DNA of 13,831 nt from Janthinobacterium lividum (lineage in GTDB: Bacteria; Pseudomonadota; Gammaproteobacteria; Steroidobacterales; Steroidobacteraceae), in assembly GCA_943327025.2 (NCBI GenBank), contig CALPVO020000024.1:1-13831 (forward strand), read 5' to 3'. Position 1 is the stretch's first letter. Each line of letters opens with the position of its first letter. Positions 1 through 6,582 of the stretch are shown piece by piece. The notes beneath the pieces are model-generated. The model saw only the letters and a program-made list of their open reading frames with translations. It had not been told where the DNA came from and did no database searches. The position numbers were made by a program, and so were the translations under genes.

Positions 1-636
1 GAACATGATGTCCGCGTAGACCTCGTCCGACAAAATCCACAGGTTGTGGTGTTCGCACACGGCGCCGATGGCATCTACTTCGGCTTCGGACAGCACGGCA
101 CCCGTCGGGTTGCTCGGTGTATTCAGCAGCAGCACGCGGGTGCGTGGCGTAATGGCGGCTTCCAAGGCTTCGGGTGTCAGATGGAACCCAGCCTCAGGCG
201 ACGTCTGCACGGGTACGAAAGTGGCGCCGCTGGCAGCGACGAGCCCTTCATATGTCGCGTAGTAGGGGTCCGGGACAATCACTTCGTCGCCGCTCTCCAC
301 CACCGTCATGAGGCTGGTATAGAGGCCGTTCTGGGTACCGGCGCAGTACAGCACTTGCTCCGGCGAAACAGCCATGCCGGAACGTTCCGCCAAATGGCGT
401 GCTACGGCCTCGCGGGCCCCCGGCTCGCCTTGCGGACTGGCGTAGCGCGTACGGCCTGCATACATGGACTGCACAACACGGTCCAGCACGCGTGCCGGGG
501 GCGGCAAATCCGGCTCACCGATGGACAACATGATGACGGGCTGCCCGGCACGGGAGCGTTTCTGACCTTCGAAGTGGACTTCCCATTTGGCGGCGCCAAG
601 GCCAGCCAAGCGGTCGGAGAGGGAAGCAAAGCGCAT
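1..636 (-). CDS. Class I/II PLP-dependent aminotransferase, N-terminal part (cut by window edge)
   Basis: The frame is open from an ATG at 636 to the window edge, giving 212 residues (MRFASLSDRLAGLGAAKW...). It matches the N-terminal half of fold-type I aminotransferases (AspC-like, usually about 390 residues). Visible signatures are SIGEPDLPPP near the start, the YASPQGEPGAREA segment, the substrate/cofactor loop NTPSNPTG at residues 172-179, and SDEVYADIMF at 203-212, whose Asp and Tyr normally contact the PLP ring. The Schiff-base lysine would lie beyond the window. Such enzymes transfer amino groups between amino acids and 2-oxo acids in the cytoplasm; the substrate cannot be read from this half. 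It starts 33 nt after the stop of the unknown gene at 1470-670, so it may be the last gene of that operon. Family is secure, specificity is not. Confidence 0.93.
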   Translation of the reverse strand, partial: MRFASLSDRLAGLGAAKWEVHFEGQKRSRAGQPVIMLSIGEPDLPPPARVLDRVVQSMYAGRTRYASPQGEPGAREAVARHLAERSGMAVSPEQVLYCAGTQNGLYTSLMTVVESGDEVIVPDPYYATYEGLVAASGATFVPVQTSPEAGFHLTPEALEAAITPRTRVLLLNTPSNPTGAVLSEAEVDAIGAVCEHHNLWILSDEVYADIMF

Positions 637-669
637 GGGGTTCAGCCTTGGGGCAGGGAAGCGCGCAGT

Positions 670-1470
670 TTACCGAATGCCCGAGAGCGGAACGACTTCC
701 TCCCATTCGGCATAGGCCAGAAAGCTACGTGCCAGGCCGGCTTCCTCCAAATAGCCGCCGAGGCCATTGCTCAAGCGCAGGGCGTGCTGCTTGCCGTAAA
801 CCACAGCACGAAAATTGGGAATGGGCACGACTTCGGCACGCGCCTTGCCGTACTTACGGCGCAACTCGGCGTAGCGGGGCCAGCGCCAGTCCACTTCTGC
901 CCGCCAATGAAGGTGCAGGCGCTTGCCGGAACTGTCGATGCGCGCGCGATAGCCGAGCCGGCCCCAGTAAAGGCCGAAAAAGCTGTCGGGGTCGGAGCTG
1001 CTCGCCATGTAGAACTGGGGCGTCCATTGGTAGCCGTCTCCGCCGACTGTCGCGCCGCGGGTAAGCGCCGCACGCTTGCGGGCCTGTTGGCGAAGCTTGG
1101 CGGTTTGCTTCAGCACTACCCGCGAACCGAGAAACAGACGCGCATCGACCTCCAGCGCTTGCCCGCTGGCCGCCAAGTAGTGCTGCATCAAGCGGCCTGA
1201 CTGCCGGATGGGCGGAAGGTGTCGACCGCCGGTGCCCATGGCGGAATAGAGGTCTACCAAATAGTGCTGGTCTTCCTGGGCTACCGGCTTGCCGCGCAAG
1301 ATTTGCCGCTCAATGGCATTGGTGCGTGCCTGCACCCCCTCCACGCCGCGGCCAGTACCTAGCGTCCAGGCCATGCCGAGCTGCTGGCCGGGGAATTGCC
1401 AGCGAATGTAACCCGCGGTGCCCAACAAACCGGCACAAAGCAACCACAACACGAACCAACGTCGAAACAT
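670..1470 (-). CDS. Hypothetical membrane-anchored protein
   Basis: I do not recognise this 266-residue protein. It opens with a short basic stretch and one hydrophobic segment (residues about 5-22, MFRRWFVLWLLCAGLLGTAG), which reads as a signal anchor, so the rest is probably periplasmic. The remainder is rich in Arg, Tyr and Trp, has a basic helix-like stretch around residues 118-135 (KQTAKLRQQARKRAAL), and ends with a compact segment (LSNGLGGYLEEAGLARSFL, then AEWEEVVPL). No catalytic motif is evident. It begins 12 nt after the DUF4236/SH3 gene stop and ends 33 nt before the aminotransferase, so the three are likely co-transcribed. Codon use and length favour a real gene over the overlapping plus-strand frame. 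No strong Shine-Dalgarno is visible before the ATG. Confidence 0.75.
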   Translation of the reverse strand: MFRRWFVLWLLCAGLLGTAGYIRWQFPGQQLGMAWTLGTGRGVEGVQARTNAIERQILRGKPVAQEDQHYLVDLYSAMGTGGRHLPPIRQSGRLMQHYLAASGQALEVDARLFLGSRVVLKQTAKLRQQARKRAALTRGATVGGDGYQWTPQFYMASSSDPDSFFGLYWGRLGYRARIDSSGKRLHLHWRAEVDWRWPRYAELRRKYGKARAEVVPIPNFRAVVYGKQHALRLSNGLGGYLEEAGLARSFLAYAEWEEVVPLSGIR

Positions 1471-1482
1471 GAGGTACTCGTT

Positions 1483-2064
1483 TTAGTGGGGGCGCAGAAA
1501 ACGCTCCGCTACCCAACAGCTGCTCGCCACCTGGGAGGGCGGACCGGCAGCAAGCTCTACAACCCGTACCCATCCCTGCTCGTGTTCCAGTTGCTCGACC
1601 ACGGTTCCGCTTGGCAGGCGGCGTAGCACACGCGCCTTTGCATTAGAGGCTGCGCGGCACTTCAGTACTTTAGCGGTAACCGTTGCCATGGGTACCTGGA
1701 GAGACGGGGGCGGCGCAGGCGCGCTCGCGTTGGTGACGCTGTTGCCAGCGTCGATGGGTCCACCAATCAGCCGCGCCAATCCCAAGACGACCAACACGAT
1801 CACCACGACGGTACCGCAACCGATGGAACTGCCCGTCGCGGGCGGCGTGTTGTCAACAGAGCTGACATCCGCGCCTTGGTTGCGGGTCAACATCTCGCTG
1901 TAGGAAATACCCGTACCGGGAATACCAACGGTAGTGCGAATGCCGCGCTTGCCGAAGTTCAACGTGAAGCCGCGTCCGCCCACGCTGGTGCTCACCCCGC
2001 GCGTACCGAAGTTCAGGCGAATGCCTGGCAACAAACTAACGGAGCGGCGGAAGCGAAAACCCAT
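1483..2064 (-). CDS. DUF4236 domain protein with one membrane segment and a bacterial SH3-like domain
   Basis: The chosen ATG at 2064 gives 193 residues beginning MGFRFRRSVSLLPGIRLNFG, the canonical start of DUF4236 proteins; the glycine-rich repeats (GVSTSVGGRGFTLNFGKRG, GIPGTGISYS) complete that domain at residues 1-55. A hydrophobic stretch follows at about 80-102 (CGTVVVIVLVVLGLARLIGG). The C-terminal third (about 125-190) resembles a bacterial SH3 domain: TVTAKVLKCRAASNAKARVL, a LPSGTVVEQLEHEQGWVRV core and a final WVAERFL strand. The frame stays open upstream to an ATG at 2343, but that extension is basic, low in family character, and would overlap the divergent gene at 2182. Function is unknown; a membrane-anchored binding protein is the likely class. 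It diverges from gene A across a 117-bp gap. Confidence 0.85.
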   Translation of the reverse strand: MGFRFRRSVSLLPGIRLNFGTRGVSTSVGGRGFTLNFGKRGIRTTVGIPGTGISYSEMLTRNQGADVSSVDNTPPATGSSIGCGTVVVIVLVVLGLARLIGGPIDAGNSVTNASAPAPPPSLQVPMATVTAKVLKCRAASNAKARVLRRLPSGTVVEQLEHEQGWVRVVELAAGPPSQVASSCWVAERFLRPH

Positions 2065-2149
2065 GGCGCATGGTAAGCGCAGGCCGTGGAGAGGTGGAAG
2101 AGATTGAACGAAGCGAGTCGGCAGGAAAGGCGCCGCTGAATTTTCCCGA

Positions 2150-2175
2150 GGCTCATGCCTTGAGCCACTGCGCCT
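2150..2175 (+). repeat. Direct repeat copy 1, upstream of gene A (core is also an inverted repeat)
   Basis: The 17-nt core GGCTCATGCCTTGAGCC (2150-2166) recurs exactly at 3215-3231. The match continues as [A/T]CTG[C]GCCT, one substitution and one inserted base over about 25 nt. The core is itself palindromic: GGCTCA and TGAGCC arms around TGCCT. In this copy a second nested arm pair, CGAGGC (2147-2152) and GCCTCG (2172-2177), could also fold. It ends 6 nt before the start of gene A. In gene A's frame it reads Leu-Met-Pro-stop, exactly the C-terminus of gene A itself, so it may be a duplication scar rather than an operator. Confidence 0.7.
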
Positions 2176-2181
2176 CGCAAC

Positions 2182-3228
2182 ATGGGGGGCATGAGCACCA
2201 TTGTAGATCTCGGTTCTGAAGACGAAGAATCGCACCCGCCCGTCGCTAGCCCCTCGGATATCCCCGTCTCCGTCGCTATGGTTTACGCAGCGTGGGGGTA
2301 CGCCATGCTGAATGGCGACCCGCTGCTTGCGGAACAGCTGCAAACGTTGCTCATATCGGCCGGCGCCGATGCATCTGCGGCCAACGGCTTGGATGCTGCT
2401 ATTGCCACGGTCGGTGCAACCCAGTTTCCTTTCGAGCGCAGCCCGCTAGATATGGCTGTAGCCAAACTCGTGGCCTCGGCATCCGTAGCGCAAGAATTTC
2501 GCTTGTACAGTTTGCACAGTGTGGATATTGCCGGCTATCTGCTGAATCGGGGCGGGCGCGCGGAGTACATTGGTAGCAAGCGCCAGCACCAAGTACGGCA
2601 TATGCGCTGCACGGAAATACTGCCGCCACGCTCGGCGGCTTCAGCTGGCATAGCGCTAGCGCGCGGCAACCCATGGGACTACTTCCTACAAACGGACTTC
2701 AGTTGTTCCACGCAATTACGCTTTTCACTGGGGGCCGCTTGTGCTCGCTACAAGCCGTTCGACCACCCCCTGCTTCACACCACCCAACTCACTTTCTTCG
2801 GTGAAGGCGCGACGCCAGCAAAAGTGGACCGCTCTGTACCAATCAAGCTGGTGCCTGTCACCAAGGGCATCTACACCATGGTCTGCTTGCACGAAGCAGA
2901 CTTACTGCGCCTGCACGCTGGCCTTGCGGAGGCGAGCTGGGCGCACCTGAGCACCACGGGCTACTCCATGCTGGCGCGCGTGCCGAACCTTGAAGTGGAT
3001 GAAAGCCGCCAACAAGCACGCTTCAATCCGCGCCGGTCGCTCCGTGAGCTCACCGGCCTTGGCGATTGCCACGTCGTGAACTTGCCGCGGCTGTTGGCGC
3101 TGGAGCTGGTTTGGCGCCATCGTTGGTTTGCCCCGGTGCGAGTGGAGCACTGGCTGGCCCTCACCCAATCAGCCGGTGAGCGCGCTGCCGAAGAAGTGGC
3201 AGAACAAGAGGGGTGGCTCATGCCTTGA
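2182..3228 (+). CDS. Retron operon protein A, unknown function, paralogue of the protein at 6579-7619
   Basis: I cannot assign this 348-residue protein to a known family. There is no signal peptide or transmembrane segment, so it is probably cytosolic; residues 1-27 are acidic and likely disordered. It aligns with the 346-residue protein encoded after the RT. The best block is without gaps, A residues 225-270 against C residues 226-271: both share P..., GI(Y/F), V, LHA, W, and M..RVP, about 30% identity over 47 residues. Earlier shared points are P..R..LD (A 83-90, C 74-81) and an upstream Y. The start may be ATG 2182 or ATG 2191; neither has a good Shine-Dalgarno, and the next in-frame codon block upstream ends in a TGA at 2161. 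It precedes the ncRNA and RT on the same strand. An adaptor or antitoxin-like role is only inference. Confidence 0.82.
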   Translation: MGGMSTIVDLGSEDEESHPPVASPSDIPVSVAMVYAAWGYAMLNGDPLLAEQLQTLLISAGADASAANGLDAAIATVGATQFPFERSPLDMAVAKLVASASVAQEFRLYSLHSVDIAGYLLNRGGRAEYIGSKRQHQVRHMRCTEILPPRSAASAGIALARGNPWDYFLQTDFSCSTQLRFSLGAACARYKPFDHPLLHTTQLTFFGEGATPAKVDRSVPIKLVPVTKGIYTMVCLHEADLLRLHAGLAEASWAHLSTTGYSMLARVPNLEVDESRQQARFNPRRSLRELTGLGDCHVVNLPRLLALELVWRHRWFAPVRVEHWLALTQSAGERAAEEVAEQEGWLMP

Positions 3229-3239
3229 GCCTCTGGCCT
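3215..3239 (+). repeat. Direct repeat copy 2, over the gene A stop codon and upstream of the ncRNA
   Basis: This is the second copy of GGCTCATGCCTTGAGCC (3215-3231), followed by TCTGGCCT. Here the core encodes the last residues Leu-Met-Pro and the TGA stop of gene A. It lies 36 nt before the a1 arm of the ncRNA. The internal palindrome GGCTCA/TGAGCC could form a 6-bp hairpin with a 5-nt loop. There is no T-run, so it is not a standard intrinsic terminator. Confidence 0.7.
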
Positions 3240-3266
3240 TTCATACTTTCTGCCTATGGTTTGCAG

Positions 3267-3283
3267 CCCCCCTTTCCCTTTCA
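3267..3283 (+). repeat. Retron a1 arm (pairs with a2)
   Basis: This is an all-pyrimidine tract, CCCCCCTTTCCCTTTC, plus A. It is complementary to 3445-3460 with a single bulged T at 3281. The next base, G3284, is in the position of the branching guanosine of retron RNAs. Confidence 0.8.
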
Positions 3284-3289
3284 GACTCA

Positions 3290-3306
3290 CCTGGTGTTTC
3301 GCCAGG
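3290..3306 (+). other. msr stem-loop 1 with TGTTTCG loop
   Basis: CCTGG (3290-3294) pairs with CCAGG (3302-3306); a T-G wobble can extend the stem by one pair. The exposed TTT-containing loop is the feature retron RTs are known to recognise in their cognate msr. The loop heptamer equals the one I recall in Ec86. Confidence 0.72.
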
Positions 3307-3317
3307 AATGCGCAAGC

Positions 3318-3345
3318 CTGCCCTGTTCCGGCGCTAGCCGGGCAG
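3318..3345 (+). other. msr stem-loop 2 (two mutually exclusive folds)
   Basis: CTGCCC (3318-3323) pairs with GGGCAG (3340-3345) around a 16-nt loop. Alternatively CCGGC (3328-3332) pairs with GCCGG (3337-3341) around GCTA. The two folds compete for bases 3340-3341. Confidence 0.55.
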
Positions 3346-3350
3346 TCCGT

Positions 3351-3404
3351 CACGAAGGGGTCGGTGCTGCCCCGCAAGTTGCGGGACGCAACGACCCCTT
3401 CGTG
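3351..3404 (+). other. msd main hairpin (template for the msDNA stem)
   Basis: CACGAAGGGGTCG (3351-3363) pairs perfectly with CGACCCCTTCGTG (3392-3404), 13 bp. After a mismatch come three pairs (3365-3367 with 3388-3390), then a 2-nt against 3-nt internal loop, then CCCGCA (3371-3376) with TGCGGG (3380-3385) and a 3-nt apex. Reverse transcription of this strand would give an msDNA with the same long hairpin, typical of retrons. Boundaries of the DNA product are not readable from sequence. Confidence 0.78.
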
Positions 3405-3417
3405 CCGTACCGCCCGT

Positions 3418-3431
3418 CTCTCACCGGAGAG
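3418..3431 (+). other. Small hairpin between msd stem and a2
   Basis: CTCTC (3418-3422) pairs with GAGAG (3427-3431) around ACCG. It lies in the part that would be copied first, near the msDNA 5' end. Short enough to be chance, so confidence is modest. Confidence 0.45.
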
Positions 3432-3444
3432 TTCGTTGTTGAAG

Positions 3445-3460
3445 TGAAGGGAAAGGGGGG
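3445..3460 (+). promoter_or_regulatory. Retron a2 arm containing the RT ribosome binding site
   Basis: TGAAGGGAAAGGGGGG pairs with a1 (3267-3283). Its purine run AAAGGGGGG ends 8 nt before the RT ATG at 3469 and is the only Shine-Dalgarno candidate for that gene. Pairing of a1 with a2 would bury it, so ncRNA folding and RT translation may be mutually exclusive on one transcript. The in-frame TGA at 3445 rules out an upstream start. Confidence 0.65.
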
Positions 3461-3468
3461 ATCTGCTT

Positions 3469-6400
3469 ATGGTTATCTATCCGTCTCGTCAGGAACTTCC
3501 GAAAATCGCGGAAGTGGAAGCGGCCTTGTTGGCTGCCGTAAACGCGCTGCCGTTGCCGCACGCCGCCGAGCGGCTATTTGAACTGTCGCCTCGCGTCGCC
3601 AGCCAAACCCCTCCAGAAGTTCGTGGCGAAGCAGTACTCGGCGAAATACTGGTTCAACACAACCCGTACGAATCCGGCTTTGCGGAAAGCTTCGATCGCG
3701 CTTTGCCGTTTGGTAACCCGGAAGTGGTCGGCCAGTTGTTAGCGCTGTTTCCGAACCACACGCCCGTGGTCGCGTTGCGGCAAGTGTGGGCAGTAGCAGC
3801 GGCGCGCCCGCTCATGGCCGCGCTGTTGGCCCGTGGCGTGCTGTCCGCACCAGTCACGGCAGCATTTCCGGAACTGGTGCCGGAAATACGTCGGTTAGTC
3901 GCGCTGGCGCTGGAAGTGGGTGCTCGTCCGTACTACACCACTACCGAACTGGGTTCCGGTCCGCTGCGCGGTTCGTATTTGGCCAAAGCCTTGGTGGAAT
4001 GCCTCGACCACGAGGGGAGCATTCCATCTCTGGGGGGTTGGAACGAAGCCAAGCCCGGCCTTCGTCTACGGTTCCTGTGGGCCGCCATGGCGCAACAGTC
4101 CAAATCCGCAGCGGAAATGCTGGTCGCGGCAACGGACATCACTAGCGTCACCGTCTACCTGATGGAGCGCGAACTGTCCCGCGCCGCTAAAGCATTAACC
4201 AGTGCTGGCAAGCCACTGGTGCAATTGTCGCCTCTGAAAAGTGTCTACCTGCCGCTACGGGTTCAGCGCTGGCTGCAAGAATCGCCCTCCCTGCGCGCAC
4301 TGGTACTGAAAGACGCACCCACGCCGTATCTGCGCTGGTCGCGCAAGCAACAGGCGGCGCGCTTCGGTACGGAACGCTTGGTGGTCCAAGCCAAGGTGGC
4401 GCTGCAGTGCGCCGACTTCCGCCGCGCCGGCAATATTTTGTTGGCCATGCCGCGCGGCCCCGTCGCCGACAAGGTGCTTCGCGAACAGCTCGCTGTGCCA
4501 CCGCTCATGGCCGCACCGCCCACGCCGCCAGTCGCGCCATCCGCCGCTCGCGCCTACCAACGCTGGGCTCCCATGGCGCCGGAAGCCGCGGCGCTCTGGC
4601 AGGAACGGGTACCTAATGTGCGGCTGCCGGCATGGTGGACGTGCAGCGTAGATGATGTGGTGGCAGGTCTCGCCGCCAACCATTGGTCATGGAGCGCTTT
4701 TTCGAGCATCGAAAAAGTGCGTCTGCAAGCCAGTTGGAAACCCGCGCATGAGCAAATGCTGCTCTCAGCCAACGTATTCGCTGCCGTTTCGGGCTCCTCC
4801 AAAGTCTGGCGGTCTGCCGGGGCTGGTGTCGCGTTCCGCCTTGCCCGCGCTTCCAATGCCGCGTTTGCGCCGCTGTTACGCAGGGTGCTGCTGGGTATGG
4901 AAGATGCTCGCCCGCTACTGGACCATGTAGCGCAAAGCATCGACCCGCAAAGCTTGCAGAACGAATTTGCCCAATTGCGGGCGGTATTGACGCCCGCCGG
5001 AAAAAACGGTCACGAAGGCTTGTCTTGGTTTCATTGGGAGGCGCCGCTCATCGGCACGCCAGAATGGCACCAGGCCCCCCAATGGATGCGCGAACCGAAA
5101 AGCTTTCTTGCGCGCATGCCCGGTTACTTGCAGCGCGGCGGCAAGCCGCTCTATCTGCCCGGGTTCGTGGCTGTGTTCGAGCAAGAGCTGGTGGCTACCG
5201 AATGGCCGGCTCCTGCCATGGCGCAAGTAGTTTTGCAGTGGACGAAAGTGCAACCGGAGTCGGCTCGCCAAGTGGTACCTACGCTACCCGTGCCAGTACT
5301 CACGGCCCTGCTGCAACACCGCCGCCTTCCCGCCGGCATGGCAGAAGCGGCGGCCCAACAGCTCGGTGCTGCAGGCCATCCGGTTCCTGAAGCGCAGTTG
5401 GATGCTTATCGTCTGCGTAACCCCGAAACGTTGGCCCACGTGGCCGCGGTGTTATGGCGGCAGCCTCTTGCAAAAGGCAAAGCTCACCGCTGGCACACCC
5501 GCTGGAATCTGCTGCCTGGCGAGGAGTCACTCCGCGACGATTGCCGTTTGCTATTGGCGCGGCGTCAGGCTCGTACAGTGGTCGCATTGGCGAAGGATAT
5601 AGGAGCGGCGCGCTTCCAAGCCGCGGCACAACGCGTGGCGCAACAGCTGGCGCCCGTCAGCCGTAGGGAAGCGGCGTTGCTTGAACTAAGTGCGCCGCTG
5701 CTCCCGGAAGAGCTGGGCGCGCTATGGGTAGCGCTGGCATGGTGCCGCCGAGCCGCCGCCCCCGGGCACCTGCTAGACCACACCTATCGCCGCTACACAC
5801 TGCCAAAGTCCTCAGGCGGCACGCGGGTTATTCATGCGCCGGCTTGGCCCGTGAAGGTTGCGCAGCGTGCCGTGTTGCGCGCCTACCTTGCGCCGCTGGG
5901 TGCACATGCTGCTGCGTGTGGGTTCGTCGCTGGTCGCAGCATCTGCGACAACGCCGCACCACATGTCGGTCAGCGCGTGGTCGCCAACGCCGATGTTCGT
6001 CAATGCTTCCCGAGCGTCCGCTGGCAGCGCGTTCTGGGGGCACTCCGTCGCGACCTGCAGCCGGCGCTGTCATCAACCGCAGTGGGTCTGTTGCTAGATC
6101 TCGTCACCGCGGAAGGCGCGTTACCCATTGGTGCACCGACAAGCCCGGCGCTGTTGAACCGCGTTCTGCTGCGGTCCGATGAAATTCTTACCGAGTTGGC
6201 CGCGAGCCATCATGTTCAATACACCCGCTACGCCGACGACCTCACGTTCTCCGGCGGCAGTGGCGCGGTGAAAATGCTGGGCCATGCAAAGCGAGTGCTG
6301 GGTCAGGTCGGGCTGGAGTTGGACCCGAAGAAGACCAACATCTTCCGTCGTGGGCGCCGCCAAATGGTCACTGGGCTTGCCGTAAACGACCGCGTCTCCG

Positions 6401-6582
6401 TGCCACGCCATTTACGTCGCGAACTCCGGGCTGCCGTTCACGCCATAGAAAACGGTCGGGAGGCGCACTGGCATGGCACGCCACTCTCGCTTGCCAGCCT
6501 GCAGGGTCGCTTGGCTTTTCTAGCTATGGCGCACCCCGAAGAAGCACAAGCCCTACGGGCCAAGCTGGCGGCTGCCCAATGA
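3469..6582 (+). CDS. Retron-class reverse transcriptase with ~745-residue N-terminal extension
   Basis: This 1037-residue protein ends in a retron RT domain (about 770-1037). Visible motifs are YTLPKSSGGTRVIHAP (about 774-789); GFVAGRS followed by the retron region-X signature NAAPH (828-832); motif A with catalytic Asp842 (ADVRQCFPSV); motif B GAPTSPALLN (888-897); motif C YADD with Asp923 and Asp924; and the region-Y VTG (967-969). It should copy the adjacent ncRNA into msDNA. Retron RTs are usually 300-400 residues, so the first ~745 residues are an unusual extension. They look largely alpha-helical, are Trp- and Ala-rich, carry a proline-rich linker near 345-358, and match nothing I know; a helical-repeat scaffold is possible. 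No membrane segment. The ATG at 3469 is fixed by the a2 ribosome site and an upstream TGA. The stop overlaps the next start by 4 nt (ATGA). Confidence 0.93.
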   Translation: MVIYPSRQELPKIAEVEAALLAAVNALPLPHAAERLFELSPRVASQTPPEVRGEAVLGEILVQHNPYESGFAESFDRALPFGNPEVVGQLLALFPNHTPVVALRQVWAVAAARPLMAALLARGVLSAPVTAAFPELVPEIRRLVALALEVGARPYYTTTELGSGPLRGSYLAKALVECLDHEGSIPSLGGWNEAKPGLRLRFLWAAMAQQSKSAAEMLVAATDITSVTVYLMERELSRAAKALTSAGKPLVQLSPLKSVYLPLRVQRWLQESPSLRALVLKDAPTPYLRWSRKQQAARFGTERLVVQAKVALQCADFRRAGNILLAMPRGPVADKVLREQLAVPPLMAAPPTPPVAPSAARAYQRWAPMAPEAAALWQERVPNVRLPAWWTCSVDDVVAGLAANHWSWSAFSSIEKVRLQASWKPAHEQMLLSANVFAAVSGSSKVWRSAGAGVAFRLARASNAAFAPLLRRVLLGMEDARPLLDHVAQSIDPQSLQNEFAQLRAVLTPAGKNGHEGLSWFHWEAPLIGTPEWHQAPQWMREPKSFLARMPGYLQRGGKPLYLPGFVAVFEQELVATEWPAPAMAQVVLQWTKVQPESARQVVPTLPVPVLTALLQHRRLPAGMAEAAAQQLGAAGHPVPEAQLDAYRLRNPETLAHVAAVLWRQPLAKGKAHRWHTRWNLLPGEESLRDDCRLLLARRQARTVVALAKDIGAARFQAAAQRVAQQLAPVSRREAALLELSAPLLPEELGALWVALAWCRRAAAPGHLLDHTYRRYTLPKSSGGTRVIHAPAWPVKVAQRAVLRAYLAPLGAHAAACGFVAGRSICDNAAPHVGQRVVANADVRQCFPSVRWQRVLGALRRDLQPALSSTAVGLLLDLVTAEGALPIGAPTSPALLNRVLLRSDEILTELAASHHVQYTRYADDLTFSGGSGAVKMLGHAKRVLGQVGLELDPKKTNIFRRGRRQMVTGLAVNDRVSVPRHLRRELRAAVHAIENGREAHWHGTPLSLASLQGRLAFLAMAHPEEAQALRAKLAAAQ

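Larger units (their letters stand above)
3267..3460 (+). ncRNA. Retron msr-msd noncoding RNA (primer and template for msDNA)
   Basis: The gap between gene A and the RT has the layout of a retron ncRNA. Its ends pair: CCCCCCTTTCCCTT (3267-3280) with AAGGGAAAGGGGGG (3447-3460), 14 uninterrupted bp, then two more pairs after a one-base bulge (3282-3283 with 3445-3446). A G at 3284, directly inside a1, is the candidate 2'-OH priming guanosine. The msr side has hairpin CCTGG-TGTTTCG-CCAGG (3290-3306), whose loop matches the TGTTTCG I remember from the Ec86/Eco1 msr, and a GC-rich second hairpin (3318-3345). The msd side has a long imperfect hairpin at 3351-3404 and a small one at 3418-3431. The RT starts 9 nt after a2 and carries the retron NAxxH and VTG motifs. 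Exact msDNA ends are inferred. The promoter is unclear; a TATGGT at 3255-3260 would start a transcript close to a1. Confidence 0.85.

Noticed and set aside
46..1200. Long plus-strand frame (384 codons)
   Set aside because: It lies antisense to the aminotransferase, which has clear family motifs, and to the 266-residue frame. Its protein has no family character; it is a GC-driven shadow.
2065..2343. N-terminal extension of the DUF4236 gene to ATG 2343
   Set aside because: The family starts at MGFRFRR; the extension lacks domain character and would overlap the divergent gene A.
2150..3239. CRISPR-like repeats
   Set aside because: Only two copies about 1 kb apart with a gene between them; no array.
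3225..3260. Promoter for the ncRNA with TTGAGC as -35 and TATGGT as -10
   Set aside because: Spacing is 24 nt rather than about 17 and the -10 match is 4 of 6. Interesting because the start would fall at a1, but too weak to list as a feature.
3213..3581. Plus-strand frame across the ncRNA and the RT start
   Set aside because: It overlaps the RT in another frame and reads through structured ncRNA; no ribosome site and no family features.
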